Assembly (NCBI RefSeq): GCF_003097235.1
Contig: NZ_QEQQ01000006.1
Coordinates: 179,284 to 243,283 of the forward strand
Direction: 5' to 3'
DNA length: 64,000 nucleotides
Source of the DNA: Pseudomonas sp. CC120222-01a
GTDB taxonomy: Bacteria > Pseudomonadota > Gammaproteobacteria > Pseudomonadales > Pseudomonadaceae
Shown here: in pieces, positions 37,282 to 55,796 of the stretch
Position numbering within the stretch: position 1 is the first letter of the stretch
Layout: each line of letters starts with the position of its first letter
Notes under the pieces: generated by a model
What the model saw: only the letters and a program-made list of their open reading frames with translations
Databases searched by the model: none
What the model was told of the DNA's origin: nothing
Translations under genes and position numbers: made by a program

Positions 37282-38570
37282 TGAACGACCGACGCCGCTT
37301 TCTCAAGCAGGCCGGCCTGCTCGCCGCCGCCCTGCCCCTGACCGGCAGCTTTGCCCAGAGCGCACTGGCGGCCGCGCCTGTGGCAAAAAACGGCCTGAAC
37401 AAATGGCAGGCCCTGCGCCAGCAGTTCGACCTGGACCCAACCTACCTGCACTTCTGCAACTTCCTGCTCGCCTCCCACCCCCGTGTGGTCAGCGAAGCCA
37501 TCGCCCGCTTCCGCGCACGGCTGGACCAAAACCCGGGCGAAATGGTCGACTGGGACCGCGAGGAGCTCTGGGGCTACGAAGATGAAGTACGCGCCTGGGC
37601 CGGCCGCTACTTCGGCGTGCAGCCGGGCCAGGTGGCCCTGACCGGCAGCACCACCGAAGGCTTGTCGATGATCTATGGCGGCCTGCAGGTAGCGCCGGGC
37701 AAGGAGATCCTGGTCAGCGCCCACGAGCACTACTCCACCAACACCCGCCTGGCCTACCGCGAGCGGCTGATGGGCACCCAGGTGCGCCGCGTGAAGCTGT
37801 TCAAGGAGCCGCAGCTGGCCTCGGTGGACGAAATGCTCGGCAACATCCGCCAGGCCATCCGCCCGCAAACCCGCGTGCTCGGCATGACCTGGGTGCAGTC
37901 CGGCAGCGGCGTCAAGCTGCCGATCCGCGAAGTCGGCGAACTGGTGAAAACACTCAACCAGGGCCGTGACGAGCAGGACCAGATCATCTACGTGGTCGAC
38001 GGCGTGCACGGCTTCGGCATCGAAGACGTGAACTTCGCCGACTTCAACTGCGACTACTTCATCGCTGGCACCCACAAGTGGCTGTTCGGCCCACGCGGCA
38101 CCGGCGTGATCATCGCCCGCGAAGAAAAGCCGCAGCCGTACCTGGTGCCCAGCCTGCCGACCTTCACCAAGGGCGAGAACTTCGGCACCTTGATGACCCC
38201 CGGTGGCTACCACGCCTTCGACCATCGCCTGGCCCTGGGCAAGGCGTTCGAACTGCACCTGCAACTGGGCAAGGCCGATGTCCAGGCCCGCGTGCACCAG
38301 CTCAACGACTACCTCAAGCAGCGCCTCGCCGAGCACGCCAAGGTGCAGCTGGTGACGCCACGCAGCAGCCAGCTGTCCGCAGGCTTCACCTTCTTCCGTG
38401 TCGAGGGCCGCGATTGTGATGCCGTCGCCCGCCACCTGATGGCCAACAAGGTGATCAGCGATGCCGTGGACCGTGACGTCGGCCCAGTGGTGCGCCTGGC
38501 CCCGAGCCTGCTCAACGACGAAGCCGAGATCGACCGGGTGATGGCCATCCTCGCCCCGCAACTCGCCTGA
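37281..38570 (+). CDS. pvdN: PvdN, periplasmic PLP-dependent enzyme
   Basis: PvdN converts the N-terminal glutamate side chain of (ferri)pyoverdine precursors to succinamide. 429 aa beginning MNDRRRFLKQAGLLAAALPL, a Tat-type signal. The fold is that of class V aminotransferases: HEHYSTNTRLAYRERL, the cofactor Asp in VVDGVHGFG, and the Schiff-base Lys K266 in AGTHKWLFGPRGTG. The start is the ATG in TGATG overlapping the pvdM stop; the longer frame reaches into pvdM. Second gene of pvdMNO. Confidence 0.95.
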   Translation: MNDRRRFLKQAGLLAAALPLTGSFAQSALAAAPVAKNGLNKWQALRQQFDLDPTYLHFCNFLLASHPRVVSEAIARFRARLDQNPGEMVDWDREELWGYEDEVRAWAGRYFGVQPGQVALTGSTTEGLSMIYGGLQVAPGKEILVSAHEHYSTNTRLAYRERLMGTQVRRVKLFKEPQLASVDEMLGNIRQAIRPQTRVLGMTWVQSGSGVKLPIREVGELVKTLNQGRDEQDQIIYVVDGVHGFGIEDVNFADFNCDYFIAGTHKWLFGPRGTGVIIAREEKPQPYLVPSLPTFTKGENFGTLMTPGGYHAFDHRLALGKAFELHLQLGKADVQARVHQLNDYLKQRLAEHAKVQLVTPRSSQLSAGFTFFRVEGRDCDAVARHLMANKVISDAVDRDVGPVVRLAPSLLNDEAEIDRVMAILAPQLA

Positions 38571-38595
38571 CCTTTTGCCTTTCAAGAGAACCGCC

Positions 38596-39450
38596 ATGCA
38601 CATGTTCAAACCTCTGGCCCTGGTGGCCGCCCTGCTCGCCAGCGCCCCGGCCTTCGCCGCCGACGCGCACGCACCTGGCAAGACGTTCAAGGACTGCAAG
38701 GATTGCCCGCAGATGGTCGTGCTGCCCGCCGGCAGCTTCACCATGGGCGTGCCCGACGACGAAGTCGGCCGCCAGCCGGACGAAGGCCCGATGCACACCG
38801 TGACCTTCGCCAAGCCCTTCGCAATCAGCCAGTTCCAGGTGCAGGCCAAACAGCTGCAGGCCTGGCAGCGCGACGCCAAGGTCACCCTCCCCGACGGCGA
38901 CGACCGCCCGGGCCGCCGTTGCACCAACGGCAAGCCCAGTTACCCGCAAGGCCCCGACCAGCCGGCGGTGTGCATCAGCTATGACGAGGTCAAGGCCTAC
39001 GTCGCCTGGCTGTCGAAGAAAACCGGCAAGCACTACCGCATGCTCAGCGAAGCCGAGCGCGAATACGGCGCTCGCGCAGGCACCAGCGGCCCGTTCCCGT
39101 TCCCCTTCGATGAAGGCAAGGAATACAGCATCGCACAGCATGCCAACACCTATGGCGCCGCCGATGGCTACAACTACACCTCGCCCGCTGGCAGCTTCCC
39201 GGCCAACGCCTTCGGCCTGTACGACATGCATGGCAACGTCTACGAATGGGTCGCCGACTGCCGCCACGACAACTATGTCGGCGCCCCCGCCGATGGCAGC
39301 GCGTGGATGGAAGCGAGCTGCGAATACAACCACATCCGTGGCAACGACTACAGCGAAGCGCCGGTGTTCTCCCGCTCCGGCAACCGCAACTACCGCGAAC
39401 CCTACGTGCGCGGCGACTGGCTGGGCTTCCGGGTAGCCCGCGAGCTCTGA
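38596..39450 (+). CDS. pvdO: PvdO, periplasmic FGE-sulfatase-like chromophore enzyme
   Basis: PvdO oxidises dihydropyoverdine to the final chromophore in the periplasm. Start at 38596 gives 284 aa with signal peptide (FKPLALVAALLASAPAFAAD). The formylglycine-generating-enzyme fold pattern is clear: MVVLPAGSFTMGVPDDE, RMLSEAEREYGARAG, FGLYDMHGNVYEWVADC, GDWLGFRVARE. About 25 bases after pvdN, same operon, same order as in other fluorescent pseudomonads. Confidence 0.95.
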   Translation: MHMFKPLALVAALLASAPAFAADAHAPGKTFKDCKDCPQMVVLPAGSFTMGVPDDEVGRQPDEGPMHTVTFAKPFAISQFQVQAKQLQAWQRDAKVTLPDGDDRPGRRCTNGKPSYPQGPDQPAVCISYDEVKAYVAWLSKKTGKHYRMLSEAEREYGARAGTSGPFPFPFDEGKEYSIAQHANTYGAADGYNYTSPAGSFPANAFGLYDMHGNVYEWVADCRHDNYVGAPADGSAWMEASCEYNHIRGNDYSEAPVFSRSGNRNYREPYVRGDWLGFRVAREL

Positions 39451-39513
39451 GCGCCCTCCTCTGCACGGTACCGTATGCGGTACCTGACTCGCCCGGGCGC
39501 ACGGCCCGGGCCG

Positions 39514-39539
39514 GCTAAATCACAGCCCCCCTCACACGT
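39514..39539 (+). promoter_or_regulatory. PvdS iron-starvation box of pvdE(-fpvA)
   Basis: GCTAAAT, 16 bases, CGT; 82 bases before the pvdE ATG. A KpnI-type palindrome GGTACCGTATGCGGTACC lies just upstream (39468-39485), overlapping the end of the pvdO intergenic part. Confidence 0.82.
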
Positions 39540-39621
39540 CTTTTCACTGGGCAACCAGCCCACACGGTGCTCGCCACGCGCAGCGCCGAAACCGCATCCG
39601 CGTACCCACCAGGAACTCACC

Positions 39622-41280
39622 ATGAACCGATCGACCCCTGGCGCACTCCGCGAACTCCTCGGCCTGCTCAAGCCTTACCGACTGATCGTCGCCCTGGCCG
39701 TCGTGCTGGGGATCGTCGGCGGCCTGTGCATCACCTTGCTGCTCGCCAACATCAACAACCTGCTGCATGCCCCTGGCGCCATCACCTGGGGCGTGGTGCT
39801 GGCGTTCGCCGGCATCTGCCTGCTCGCCCTGTGCGCCTCCATCGCCTCGGACATCGGCACCAACTATGTCGGCCAGCATGTGATCGCCCGGCTGCGCCGC
39901 GACCTCGGCGAGAAGGTGCTCAGCGCCCCCATCGAGCAGATCGAACGCTACCGCAGCCACCGCCTGATCCCGGTGCTGACCCATGATGTCGACACCATCA
40001 GCGACTTCGCCTTCGCCTTCGCCCCCCTGGCCATTTCGCTGTCGGTGACCCTGGGTTGCCTCGGCTACCTCGCCCAGTTGTCGTTGCCGATGTTCCTGAT
40101 CACCGCGTGCGCCATCTTGCTCGGCACCGCCGTGCAGTACATCGCCCGCGTACGGGGCATCCGCGGCTTCCATGCCGCCCGCGAGGCAGAAGACGAAATG
40201 CAGCGGCACTACAGCGGCGTCGCCTCCGGTGCCAAGGAGCTGCGCATCAGCCGCCCGCGTCGCCAGCGCATGTTCGACGAGCGCATCAGCCGCACCGCCA
40301 ATTTCATCCGCGACACCCATATCCGCTCGATCAACATCTTCGTGGTCGCCAAGAGCCTCGGCTCGATGCTGTTCTTCGTGGTGATCGGGCTGGTGCTGGC
40401 CCTGCAACAGGCCGAACTGATCACCGACCCCAAGGTCACCAGCGGCTTCGTGCTGGTGCTGCTGTTCATGAAAGGGCCGCTGGAACACCTGGTGTCGACC
40501 TTGCCCATCGTCAGCCGCGCGCAAATTGCCTTCCGCCGCATTGCCGAGCTGTCGACCCAGTTCTCGTCACCCGAACCGCACCTGCTGCTCGATGCGCCTG
40601 AAGTCCCCGACCGGCAGATCCGCAGCCTCGAACTGCGTAACGTACGCTTTGCCTTCCCGCCGGTGGACGGTGCCGCGCCGTTCGCCCTGGGGCCGATCAA
40701 CCTGCGCGTCGAACAGGGCGACATCCTGTTCATCGTCGGCGAGAACGGCTGTGGCAAGACCACGCTGATCAAGCTGCTATTGGGCCTGTACGCCCCCCAT
40801 GAGGGCGAGATCGTACTGGACGGCGAAGCCGTCACCGCCAGCAACCGCGACGACTACCGCCAGCTGTTCACCACGGTGTTCGCCGACTACTACCTGTTCG
40901 ATGACCTGCTGCAGGACGGCCAGGCCTTGCCCGAGGACGCCGGCAAGTACCTGCAACGCCTGGAGATCGCCCACAAGGTGCAGATCCGCGATGGCGCCTT
41001 CACCACCACCGACCTGTCCACCGGCCAGCGCAAGCGCCTGGCGCTGGTCAACGCCTGGCTGGAGAAGCGCCCGGTGCTGGTGTTCGACGAATGGGCCGCC
41101 GACCAGGACCCGACCTTCCGCCGCATTTTCTACACCGAACTGCTGCCGGAACTGAAGCGCCTGGGCAAGACCATCATCGTCATCAGCCACGACGACCGCT
41201 ACTTCGACGTCGCCGATCACCTGCTGCGTTTGCGCGACGGCAAGCGGGTCGAAGAAGAAATCACAGAATTTTCACATTGA
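39622..41280 (+). CDS. pvdE: PvdE, ABC exporter of ferribactin
   Basis: PvdE moves the acylated pyoverdine precursor from cytoplasm to periplasm. ATG 39622 (AGGAA upstream) gives 552 aa, close to the 549 aa of P. aeruginosa PvdE. Residues about 1-310 form the six-helix membrane domain; about 335-552 is the ATPase. Walker A is IVGENGCGKTTLIK (373-381), the signature is LSTGQRKRLALVNA, and Walker B is VLVFDEWAADQD with the H-loop VISHDDRYF. The start of the longer frame lies upstream of the PvdS box. Confidence 0.96.
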   Translation: MNRSTPGALRELLGLLKPYRLIVALAVVLGIVGGLCITLLLANINNLLHAPGAITWGVVLAFAGICLLALCASIASDIGTNYVGQHVIARLRRDLGEKVLSAPIEQIERYRSHRLIPVLTHDVDTISDFAFAFAPLAISLSVTLGCLGYLAQLSLPMFLITACAILLGTAVQYIARVRGIRGFHAAREAEDEMQRHYSGVASGAKELRISRPRRQRMFDERISRTANFIRDTHIRSINIFVVAKSLGSMLFFVVIGLVLALQQAELITDPKVTSGFVLVLLFMKGPLEHLVSTLPIVSRAQIAFRRIAELSTQFSSPEPHLLLDAPEVPDRQIRSLELRNVRFAFPPVDGAAPFALGPINLRVEQGDILFIVGENGCGKTTLIKLLLGLYAPHEGEIVLDGEAVTASNRDDYRQLFTTVFADYYLFDDLLQDGQALPEDAGKYLQRLEIAHKVQIRDGAFTTTDLSTGQRKRLALVNAWLEKRPVLVFDEWAADQDPTFRRIFYTELLPELKRLGKTIIVISHDDRYFDVADHLLRLRDGKRVEEEITEFSH

Positions 41281-41365
41281 TTTTTCCGGTTCTGCGGCGC
41301 TGGTACGTCACATAAATGCAAATAAATCTCATAACCAATATATCTGCTAACACTTGAGTATCCGC

Positions 41366-43834
41366 ATGACCATTACCACGGTTTCGCCGCTCGCCCGGGC
41401 GGTTCGCAGGAAAACACTGGCCCTACTCCCTCCGTCGCTGCTGGCCTGTGCGCTGGCAGCCTCCATGGCAGCGCAAGCCGAGCCGGTCGCGCTGGATATC
41501 CCTTCGCAAGGGCTGGTGGGGGCACTCAATACCCTGGCCAAGCAGGCCAACCTGCAGCTGCTGTACAGCCCGGACGCCGTGCACAACACCCCTGCTCCCG
41601 CAGTGAAAGGCAACATGGAGCCCGAGCAGGCCCTGCGCCTGCTGCTGCGCGACAGTGGCCTGACCTACCAGCTCGACGGCCATACCATCACCCTCAGCGG
41701 CCCGGCCGACGGCTCCGCCCTGAACCTGGCCCCGGTCAACATCAACGGGCGCCAGTTCGATGCCACCACGGAGGACTCGGGGAGCTACACGTCCAACGCG
41801 GTGACCATCGGCAAAGGTACCCATCGCCTCAAGGACATCCCGCAGTCGGTCAGCGTGGTCACCCGCAAGGCGATGGACGACCAGCGCCTCGACACCCTTG
41901 ACCAGGTATTGGAAAAGACCACCGGCATCACCACCTACCAGAGCCCGTCCGGCGGCAAGTACATCTACTCGCGTGGCTTCGAGGTAGAGACCATCCAGTA
42001 CGACGGCGTGCCGCTGGACCGCCGCTATTACGGCATCGGCAGCAGCTTCACCTCCGATACCCTGCTGTACGATCGCGTCGAGATCCTGCGCGGCGCCAAC
42101 GGCCTGCTGCAAGGCAGCGGCAACCCCGGTGCAGCCATCAACCTGGTGCGCAAGCGCCCGAAGGCGGTTCCTTCGCTGTCGGTCACGGCCAGCGCCGGCT
42201 CCTGGGACACCTATCGCCAGACCGTCGACGCCAGCGGCCCGCTGACCGCCGATGGCCGGCTGCGCGGGCGCCTGGTCGCCGGCCATGAGGACCGCGACTA
42301 CTTCTACGACACGGCAGAAAGCCGCAAGAACGTGCTGTACGGGATTCTCGAATACGACCTGAGCGACTCCACCACGGTCGCCGCCGGCGCCAGTGTCGAG
42401 GACCTGCACTCGACGCCCTACTTCGGTGGCCTGCCGCGCAACAAGGATGGCAGTGCGGTGAACGTCAGCCGCTCCACCTTCACCGGTGCCGACTGGAACA
42501 AGTGGAACAACAAGCAGACCACCTACTTCGCCGATATCACCCACGACTTCAACGAAGACTGGCGCCTGAAGGCCTCGGGCAGCTACATCCGCGAGACCAA
42601 CGACATTTTCTACAGCTTCGGCCGTGGCGCCGTCGACCCGGCAACCGGCAGCGGCATGCAGTCGCGTGCCTACCTGTACGACTTCGAGAACATCAACCAG
42701 GGCGCCGACATCAACCTCACCGGCAAATGGCGCGCCTTCGGCCTGGAGCACGAGGTGGTGGTGGGTGCCAACGCCAGCGACCTGCGCACCGACGACCTGC
42801 AAGGTGGCCTGCTCAACCTCGGCCCGATGAACATCTATGACCCGGTCTCGCCTCGCGAACCCACCCTGGATGAAATGCTCAGCACCACCTACGCCGGTGT
42901 TTCCAAGGCCAAGATTCGCCAGAATGGCGTGTACGGCGTGATGCGCTACAAGCTGATCGACCCGCTGACCCTGGTGCTCGGCGCACGGGTGAGCAACTAC
43001 AAGTACGACTATGAACTGACGCGCTTCACCACGACATCGCCAGACCCTGCGCACGCCAAGGAAACCGGTGAAGTCACCCCGTACGGTGGCCTGATCTACG
43101 CGCTGAACGATCAATGGTCGGCCTACGTCAGTTACGCCGACATCTTCAAGCCGCAGACCGAACTGACCGAAGACCTCGCACCGCTCAAGCCGATCGAAGG
43201 CTCCAACTATGAGATCGGCCTGAAAGGCGAGCTGATGGATGGCCGGGTCAACACCAGCTTCGCGGTGTTCCGCGTCGACCAGAAAAACCGCGCCCAGTAC
43301 GACTATTCGTCGGTGTGCGGGCAGGACGGTGAAACCAACTGCTACGTGGCAGGCGGCAAGGTACGCGCCGAAGGCTTCGATGCGGAAATCAGCGGCGAAG
43401 TGCTGGCCGGCCTGCAACTGTTTGCCGGCTACACCTACACCTCGACCAAGTTTCTCAACGACCCGGGTGATGGCAGCACGGCGTCCGGCGCTACCTTCAA
43501 CAGCTACACGCCACGCCACCTGCTGCGCTTCTGGGGTGACTACAACCTGCCGGGCGAGCTGAACCAGTGGACCGTCGGTGCCGGTGCCAGCATCCAGAGC
43601 AAGAACCACAACACCAACCAGGGTGGCACCAACGGCATCGACAAGATCGAACAGGCCGGCTACGCCATCTGGAACGCCCGCGTGGCGTACCAGATCAACC
43701 AGAACTTCAGCGTCGCCCTTAACGGCAACAACCTGTTCGACAAGAAGTACTACTCGTCGATTGGCTGGTTGAACGCGAGCAACGTGTATGGCGAACCACG
43801 CAACTACACCGTGACACTCAAAGCAGACTTCTGA
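41366..43834 (+). CDS. fpvA: Ferripyoverdine TonB-dependent receptor FpvA
   Basis: Outer-membrane importer for ferripyoverdine. ATG 41366 gives 822 aa with signal peptide ending AAQAE. Residues about 42-112 form the STN signalling domain (LDIPSQGLVGALNTLAKQAN), indicating control through a FpvR-type anti-sigma factor. The plug is about 140-270 (LKDIPQSVSVVTRKAMDDQR, VEILRGANGLLQGSGNPGAA) and the barrel ends in Phe (TLKADF). No clear IS box lies in the 85-base gap after pvdE, so it may be read through from pvdE. Confidence 0.95.
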   Translation: MTITTVSPLARAVRRKTLALLPPSLLACALAASMAAQAEPVALDIPSQGLVGALNTLAKQANLQLLYSPDAVHNTPAPAVKGNMEPEQALRLLLRDSGLTYQLDGHTITLSGPADGSALNLAPVNINGRQFDATTEDSGSYTSNAVTIGKGTHRLKDIPQSVSVVTRKAMDDQRLDTLDQVLEKTTGITTYQSPSGGKYIYSRGFEVETIQYDGVPLDRRYYGIGSSFTSDTLLYDRVEILRGANGLLQGSGNPGAAINLVRKRPKAVPSLSVTASAGSWDTYRQTVDASGPLTADGRLRGRLVAGHEDRDYFYDTAESRKNVLYGILEYDLSDSTTVAAGASVEDLHSTPYFGGLPRNKDGSAVNVSRSTFTGADWNKWNNKQTTYFADITHDFNEDWRLKASGSYIRETNDIFYSFGRGAVDPATGSGMQSRAYLYDFENINQGADINLTGKWRAFGLEHEVVVGANASDLRTDDLQGGLLNLGPMNIYDPVSPREPTLDEMLSTTYAGVSKAKIRQNGVYGVMRYKLIDPLTLVLGARVSNYKYDYELTRFTTTSPDPAHAKETGEVTPYGGLIYALNDQWSAYVSYADIFKPQTELTEDLAPLKPIEGSNYEIGLKGELMDGRVNTSFAVFRVDQKNRAQYDYSSVCGQDGETNCYVAGGKVRAEGFDAEISGEVLAGLQLFAGYTYTSTKFLNDPGDGSTASGATFNSYTPRHLLRFWGDYNLPGELNQWTVGAGASIQSKNHNTNQGGTNGIDKIEQAGYAIWNARVAYQINQNFSVALNGNNLFDKKYYSSIGWLNASNVYGEPRNYTVTLKADF

Positions 43835-43847
43835 AGCTGACGGTATG

Positions 43848-43887
43848 AAAAAGCCCCCTGGCGTGATGCGCCAGGGGGCTTTTTTTC
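43848..43887. terminator. Strong bidirectional terminator between fpvA and the NRPS operon
   Basis: AAAAGCCCCCTGGCG / CGCCAGGGGGCTTTT perfect stem with a short TGATG loop and T-tracts on both strands, exactly between the converging genes. Confidence 0.93.
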
Positions 43888-43903
43888 GTGCAGGCGGTGA
43901 GGG

Positions 43904-46900
43904 TCAAACCTCGAACGCCGCCTCCTGGCGCTCGACGCCGATACCCTGCAGTTGCCCGGCCACCGCCTCGATCAGCTGCGCATCCTGCAGCAGGTCGAAA
44001 TGGCCACGGTCGCTGCTCAAGTGCCGCAGTGCCGTGCCATAGTGACCATCGAGGCCCGCCTGCACCGCCGCTTCGCGCCCTGCCGCCCACCAGCAGGTCG
44101 GCTTCACCCGAGTGACTGGCAAACCCTTCATGGCCATCGCCACCCGATCCAGCTGCAGCGTGGTACGCACGAAGGCCACCCGCTCGGCAATGGCGAGGTC
44201 GGCCAGCACCGGCGCCGACAGGTTGCTCAGCACGGTCGCCATTGGCTCACCGAACAGCAGTCGCTCATCCTGTTCAGGCCCCTTCCATCCGCTGGACAGC
44301 GCTCGGCTGGCGCCTTCATCAGCGCCCAGCGCCAGCAGCAGGCCCAGCAAGCGTTCATCCCATTGCTGCTGTTGATCGGCCTGCGGCAGGTAACTGTCCA
44401 GCAGCCCGACGAAGGCCACCACCTGCCCCTGCGCTTCCAACTCCCGCGCCACCTGCAACGCCAAGGCGCCGCCAAGTGACCAGCCGAGCAGGCAGTACGG
44501 CCCCTGCGGCTGCACGGCGCGGATGTAATCGCAGTAGTCGGCGGCCATGGATTCGACATCCGCGTCGACCCAGGCGGCATTGAACAGCATCCGGCACTGG
44601 ATGCCGTGCACCGCCCACTGCGGCTGCAGCCGCCTGGCCAGTGGCAGGTAATCGAACACCGCGCCATGCACGCCGTGCAGGCAGAACAGCGGTGTGGCGC
44701 CTGGCGCCGGCGTATTGAGCAACAGCATCGGGGTCTGGCTGGCAGTGCTTTGCAGGCGCCCGACCAACTCGCCGATACGCGGTGTGGTCATCAGATCGCG
44801 AAGGGTCATGGTGAACCCGTCCAGCGCGGCCACCCGCACCCGGCGCACCAGTTCCATGGCCAGCAGCGAGTTGCCGCCCAGTTCGAAGAAGCTGTCATCG
44901 AGCCCGACTTCCTCTACTTCCAGCAGCTCACCCCAGAGCTTCGCCAGGCTCACCTCAAGCGGCGTGACCGGCGCACGATAGTGTTCGGAACGGTCCAGCA
45001 CTGGGGCTGGCAAGGCATGACGGTCGAGCTTGCCGTTGGGGTTCAGTGGCATGGCCGGCAGCACCAGCAGGTGCGCAGGCACCATGTACTCCGGCAGGGC
45101 CTGGCGCAGCCGGGCAAGTACCTGGCCGCGCAACGTGGCATCCCACTGCAACCCCGGCGCCAGCACCAGATAGGCCACCAGACGCGAACCGCGCCCTTCG
45201 CCCGCCACGGCGACCACCGCCTCGCGCACTTCATCCATGCCCATCAGGCACGATTCCACCTCGCCCAGTTCGATGCGGAAACCGCGCACCTTGACCTGGT
45301 GATCGACCCGGCCAAGGTACTCGACCACCCCATCATGGCGCAGGCGCACCAGGTCACCGGTGCGATAAAGGCGGCCACCCGGCGGGCCGAACGGGTCGGC
45401 GACGAAACGCTCGGCAGTCAGGCCTGGGCGCTGGTGATAACCGCGCGCCAGCCCTTCACCGCCGATATACAGTTCGCCGGGCACGCCTGCAGGCAACAGC
45501 TGCAGGTCGCTGCCCAACACATAGGCTGAACGCGCGCCGACCGGTGTGCCCACCGGCATGTACTGCGCCTCGAAACCGCTGCCCAGGTGGACCGCCCACA
45601 GCAACGGCGTGATCACCGTTTCGGTCGGGCCATAGCCATTGATGATGCGCGGCGTGCGCAGCACCTGCTGGATCTGCTCGAAGGTGGCGCGGCTGGTGCC
45701 TTCGCCACCCACGGTGTAGGAGCGGATGGGCAGGTCTGCCCCCGCCTCGCCCAGATGCTCAGCCAGCTGTTGCAAGTAGCTTGGGGTGAAGCAGGTGATG
45801 GTGATGCCGTGCTCGGCAATCTCGCGCGCGCTGCGCTCGACATCCCAGGCATCGTTGTCGCGCAGCATCAGCATCGAACCGGAAACCAGCGGCACCAGCC
45901 AGCGTTCGTGGGCGCCGTCGAAATTGATGGAGGCGAACTGCAGTTCGCGGTCCTCGGGGGTCATGCCGTAGCGCTCGGCAATCGCCAGGCAGTGCATGGC
46001 CAGCGGGCCGTGGGTGACCGCTACGCCCTTCGGCCGGCCAGTGGAGCCGGAGGTGTAGATCAGATAAGCCAGGTTATCCGCCGCCACCGGGTAATCGGCA
46101 TCGTGTGCCGGGTAGCCTTGCAGCTCGGCGCCATCCGCGCTGACCGGTAACACCTCGACGCTGGCCGGTAGCGGTAGCACGGTCAGCAGATGCGGCTGGG
46201 CCAGTACCAGGGCAACGCCGCTGTCCTCGATCATGTAGCTCAGCCGCTCACGCGGGTGGGTCGGGTCCAGTGGCACGTAGGCGCCGCCAGCCTTGAGCAC
46301 GGCCAGCAACGCGACCAGCATTTCGACCGAGCGCTCCAGCGCGATCCCCACGCGCACTTCCGGGCCTACGCCCGCCTCGTGCAGGCGTGCCGCCAGTCGG
46401 TTGGCCCACTGGTTGAGTTGCTGGTAATCGAGCTGCCTACCCGCCACGACCAGGGCCGGGGCAGTCGGGCGCAGCCTGGCCTGTTGCTGAATCAGGCCAT
46501 GCACGGTGCGCATTTCGGCCGGCTGGCCGAGGCCGGGGTTCAAATCTACAAGCTGCCAAAGGCGCTCATCTTCGCTGAGCATGCACAACTCGGCGATCGG
46601 CTTGGCTGGCTCGGCGCTCATGCGCCGCAGGAGGTTCTGCCAGTGCGCGAACATCTTCTGGGCGGTAGCGGCATCGAACAGGTCGGTGGCGTAACTCAGG
46701 CTGGCACTCAGGTGGCCGCCATGCTCCTGGGTGTCCAGCGCCAGGTCGAACTTGGCCTGTGAAGTCGGCGCTGGCAGCAGGCTCAACGACAGGCCGGCAA
46801 GCGCCGAGGCGCCCAGGCCATCGCCCATCACCTGGTGGTTGAACATCACCTGGAACAGCGGGTTGTGGCTAAGGTCGCGGTGCGCCACCAGGCTATCGAC

Positions 46901-48023
46901 CAGCGCTTCGAATGGCAGGTCCTGGTTGGCCTGGGCGGCAAGCAGGGTGGTGCGTGTGTGCTGCAGCAGCTGCGCGGTGCTCAGGCCATCTTCAAGCCGA
47001 CCGCGCAACACCAGGGTGTTGACGAAGAAGCCCGTCAGTGGCTCCACCTCCGGCCGGTTGCGCCCCGCCGACGGCATGCCCACGCACACATCGCTCTGGC
47101 CGCTGTAGCGGCGCAGCAGCAGCTGGAAAGACGCCAGCAGCACCATCGACAACGTGCAGCCGTGCGCCTGTGCCAGGGCGACCAGGCGTTGGCACAACGG
47201 CTCGTCCAGCGTGCCGGTCACGGCCTGGCCACGATGGCTGGGCACGGCCGGGCGTGGCCGGTCGGTGGGCAGTTCCAGTACCGCAGGGGCATTGCTTAGC
47301 TGCTTGGTCCAATAAGCCAGCTGCCGCGGCCCTTCGCCCGCCTCGAGCAGCTGGCGCTGCCAGGCGGCGAAGTCGGCGTACTGGATGGCCAACGCCGGGA
47401 GCTTGGCCTCACGCCCCTCGCAGGCGGCCTGATAGAGCTGGATCAGCTCGGCGATCATGACCTGCATCGACCAGCCATCGGAGACGATGTGGTGCTGGGT
47501 CATGACCAGCACCCGGTCCGCCGCGCCGATTTCCAGCAGCAGCACCCGCAGCAACGGGCCACGCTGCAGGTCGAAGGGCCGGACCACTTCACGGCTCACC
47601 GCCTCGGCAATGGCCTGGTCATCGGCCCCCGGCAAGGCCACGCGCTCGATCGCCAGCGGGCCTGCAGCGTGAATACGTTGCAGTGGCTCACCTGCGCTTG
47701 CCTCAAAGGTGGTGCGCAGCGGCGGGTGCCGTGCCACCAGGGCATCGAAGCTCTTCTGCAGTGCAGCAAGGTCCAGTGTGCCTTTGAGGCGCAGCGCGGC
47801 CGGCATGTTGTAGGCGGCACTCTGTGGGTCGAGCTGCCAGAGGAACCACTGGCGCTGCTGGGCATGGGACAGGCGTGGCACGTCGCCTTCGGCCAGCGCC
47901 ACGATGGGCAGCCGGCCTGGGTCGATGCCTTTTTCCAGCAGGCGCTTGAACAGGGCCACGCGCTTGTCGTGAGCCAGCCCGCTGATCCGCTGGACCAGCT
48001 CATTGCCCTGTTGGGTCCCTTGC

Positions 48024-48031
<8 letters not shown>
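43904..48031 (-). CDS. Pyoverdine NRPS, terminal module C-A-T-TE (predicted N-hydroxyornithine)
   Basis: 1375 aa, ATG at 48031 overlapping the previous gene's stop by 8 bases, with GGAGG upstream. C domain about 50-490 (HHIVSDG 180-186); A about 510-1010 (YTSGSTGRPKG; NPNGKLDR with Lys 1001); T with Ser 1055 in ELGGNSL; TE about 1105-1375 with S1185 (GWSLG), D1212 (LLDSY) and H1344 (RGHFDLL). Pocket residues aligned by eye to GrsA are D-G-E-C-T-G-G-I-T-K. DGE-type pockets occur for hydroxyornithines in pyoverdine synthetases, so a C-terminal cyclo-hydroxyornithine is inferred. PvdD-like by position and TE. Confidence 0.9.
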
Positions 48032-55792
<7,761 letters not shown>

Positions 55793-55796
<4 letters not shown>

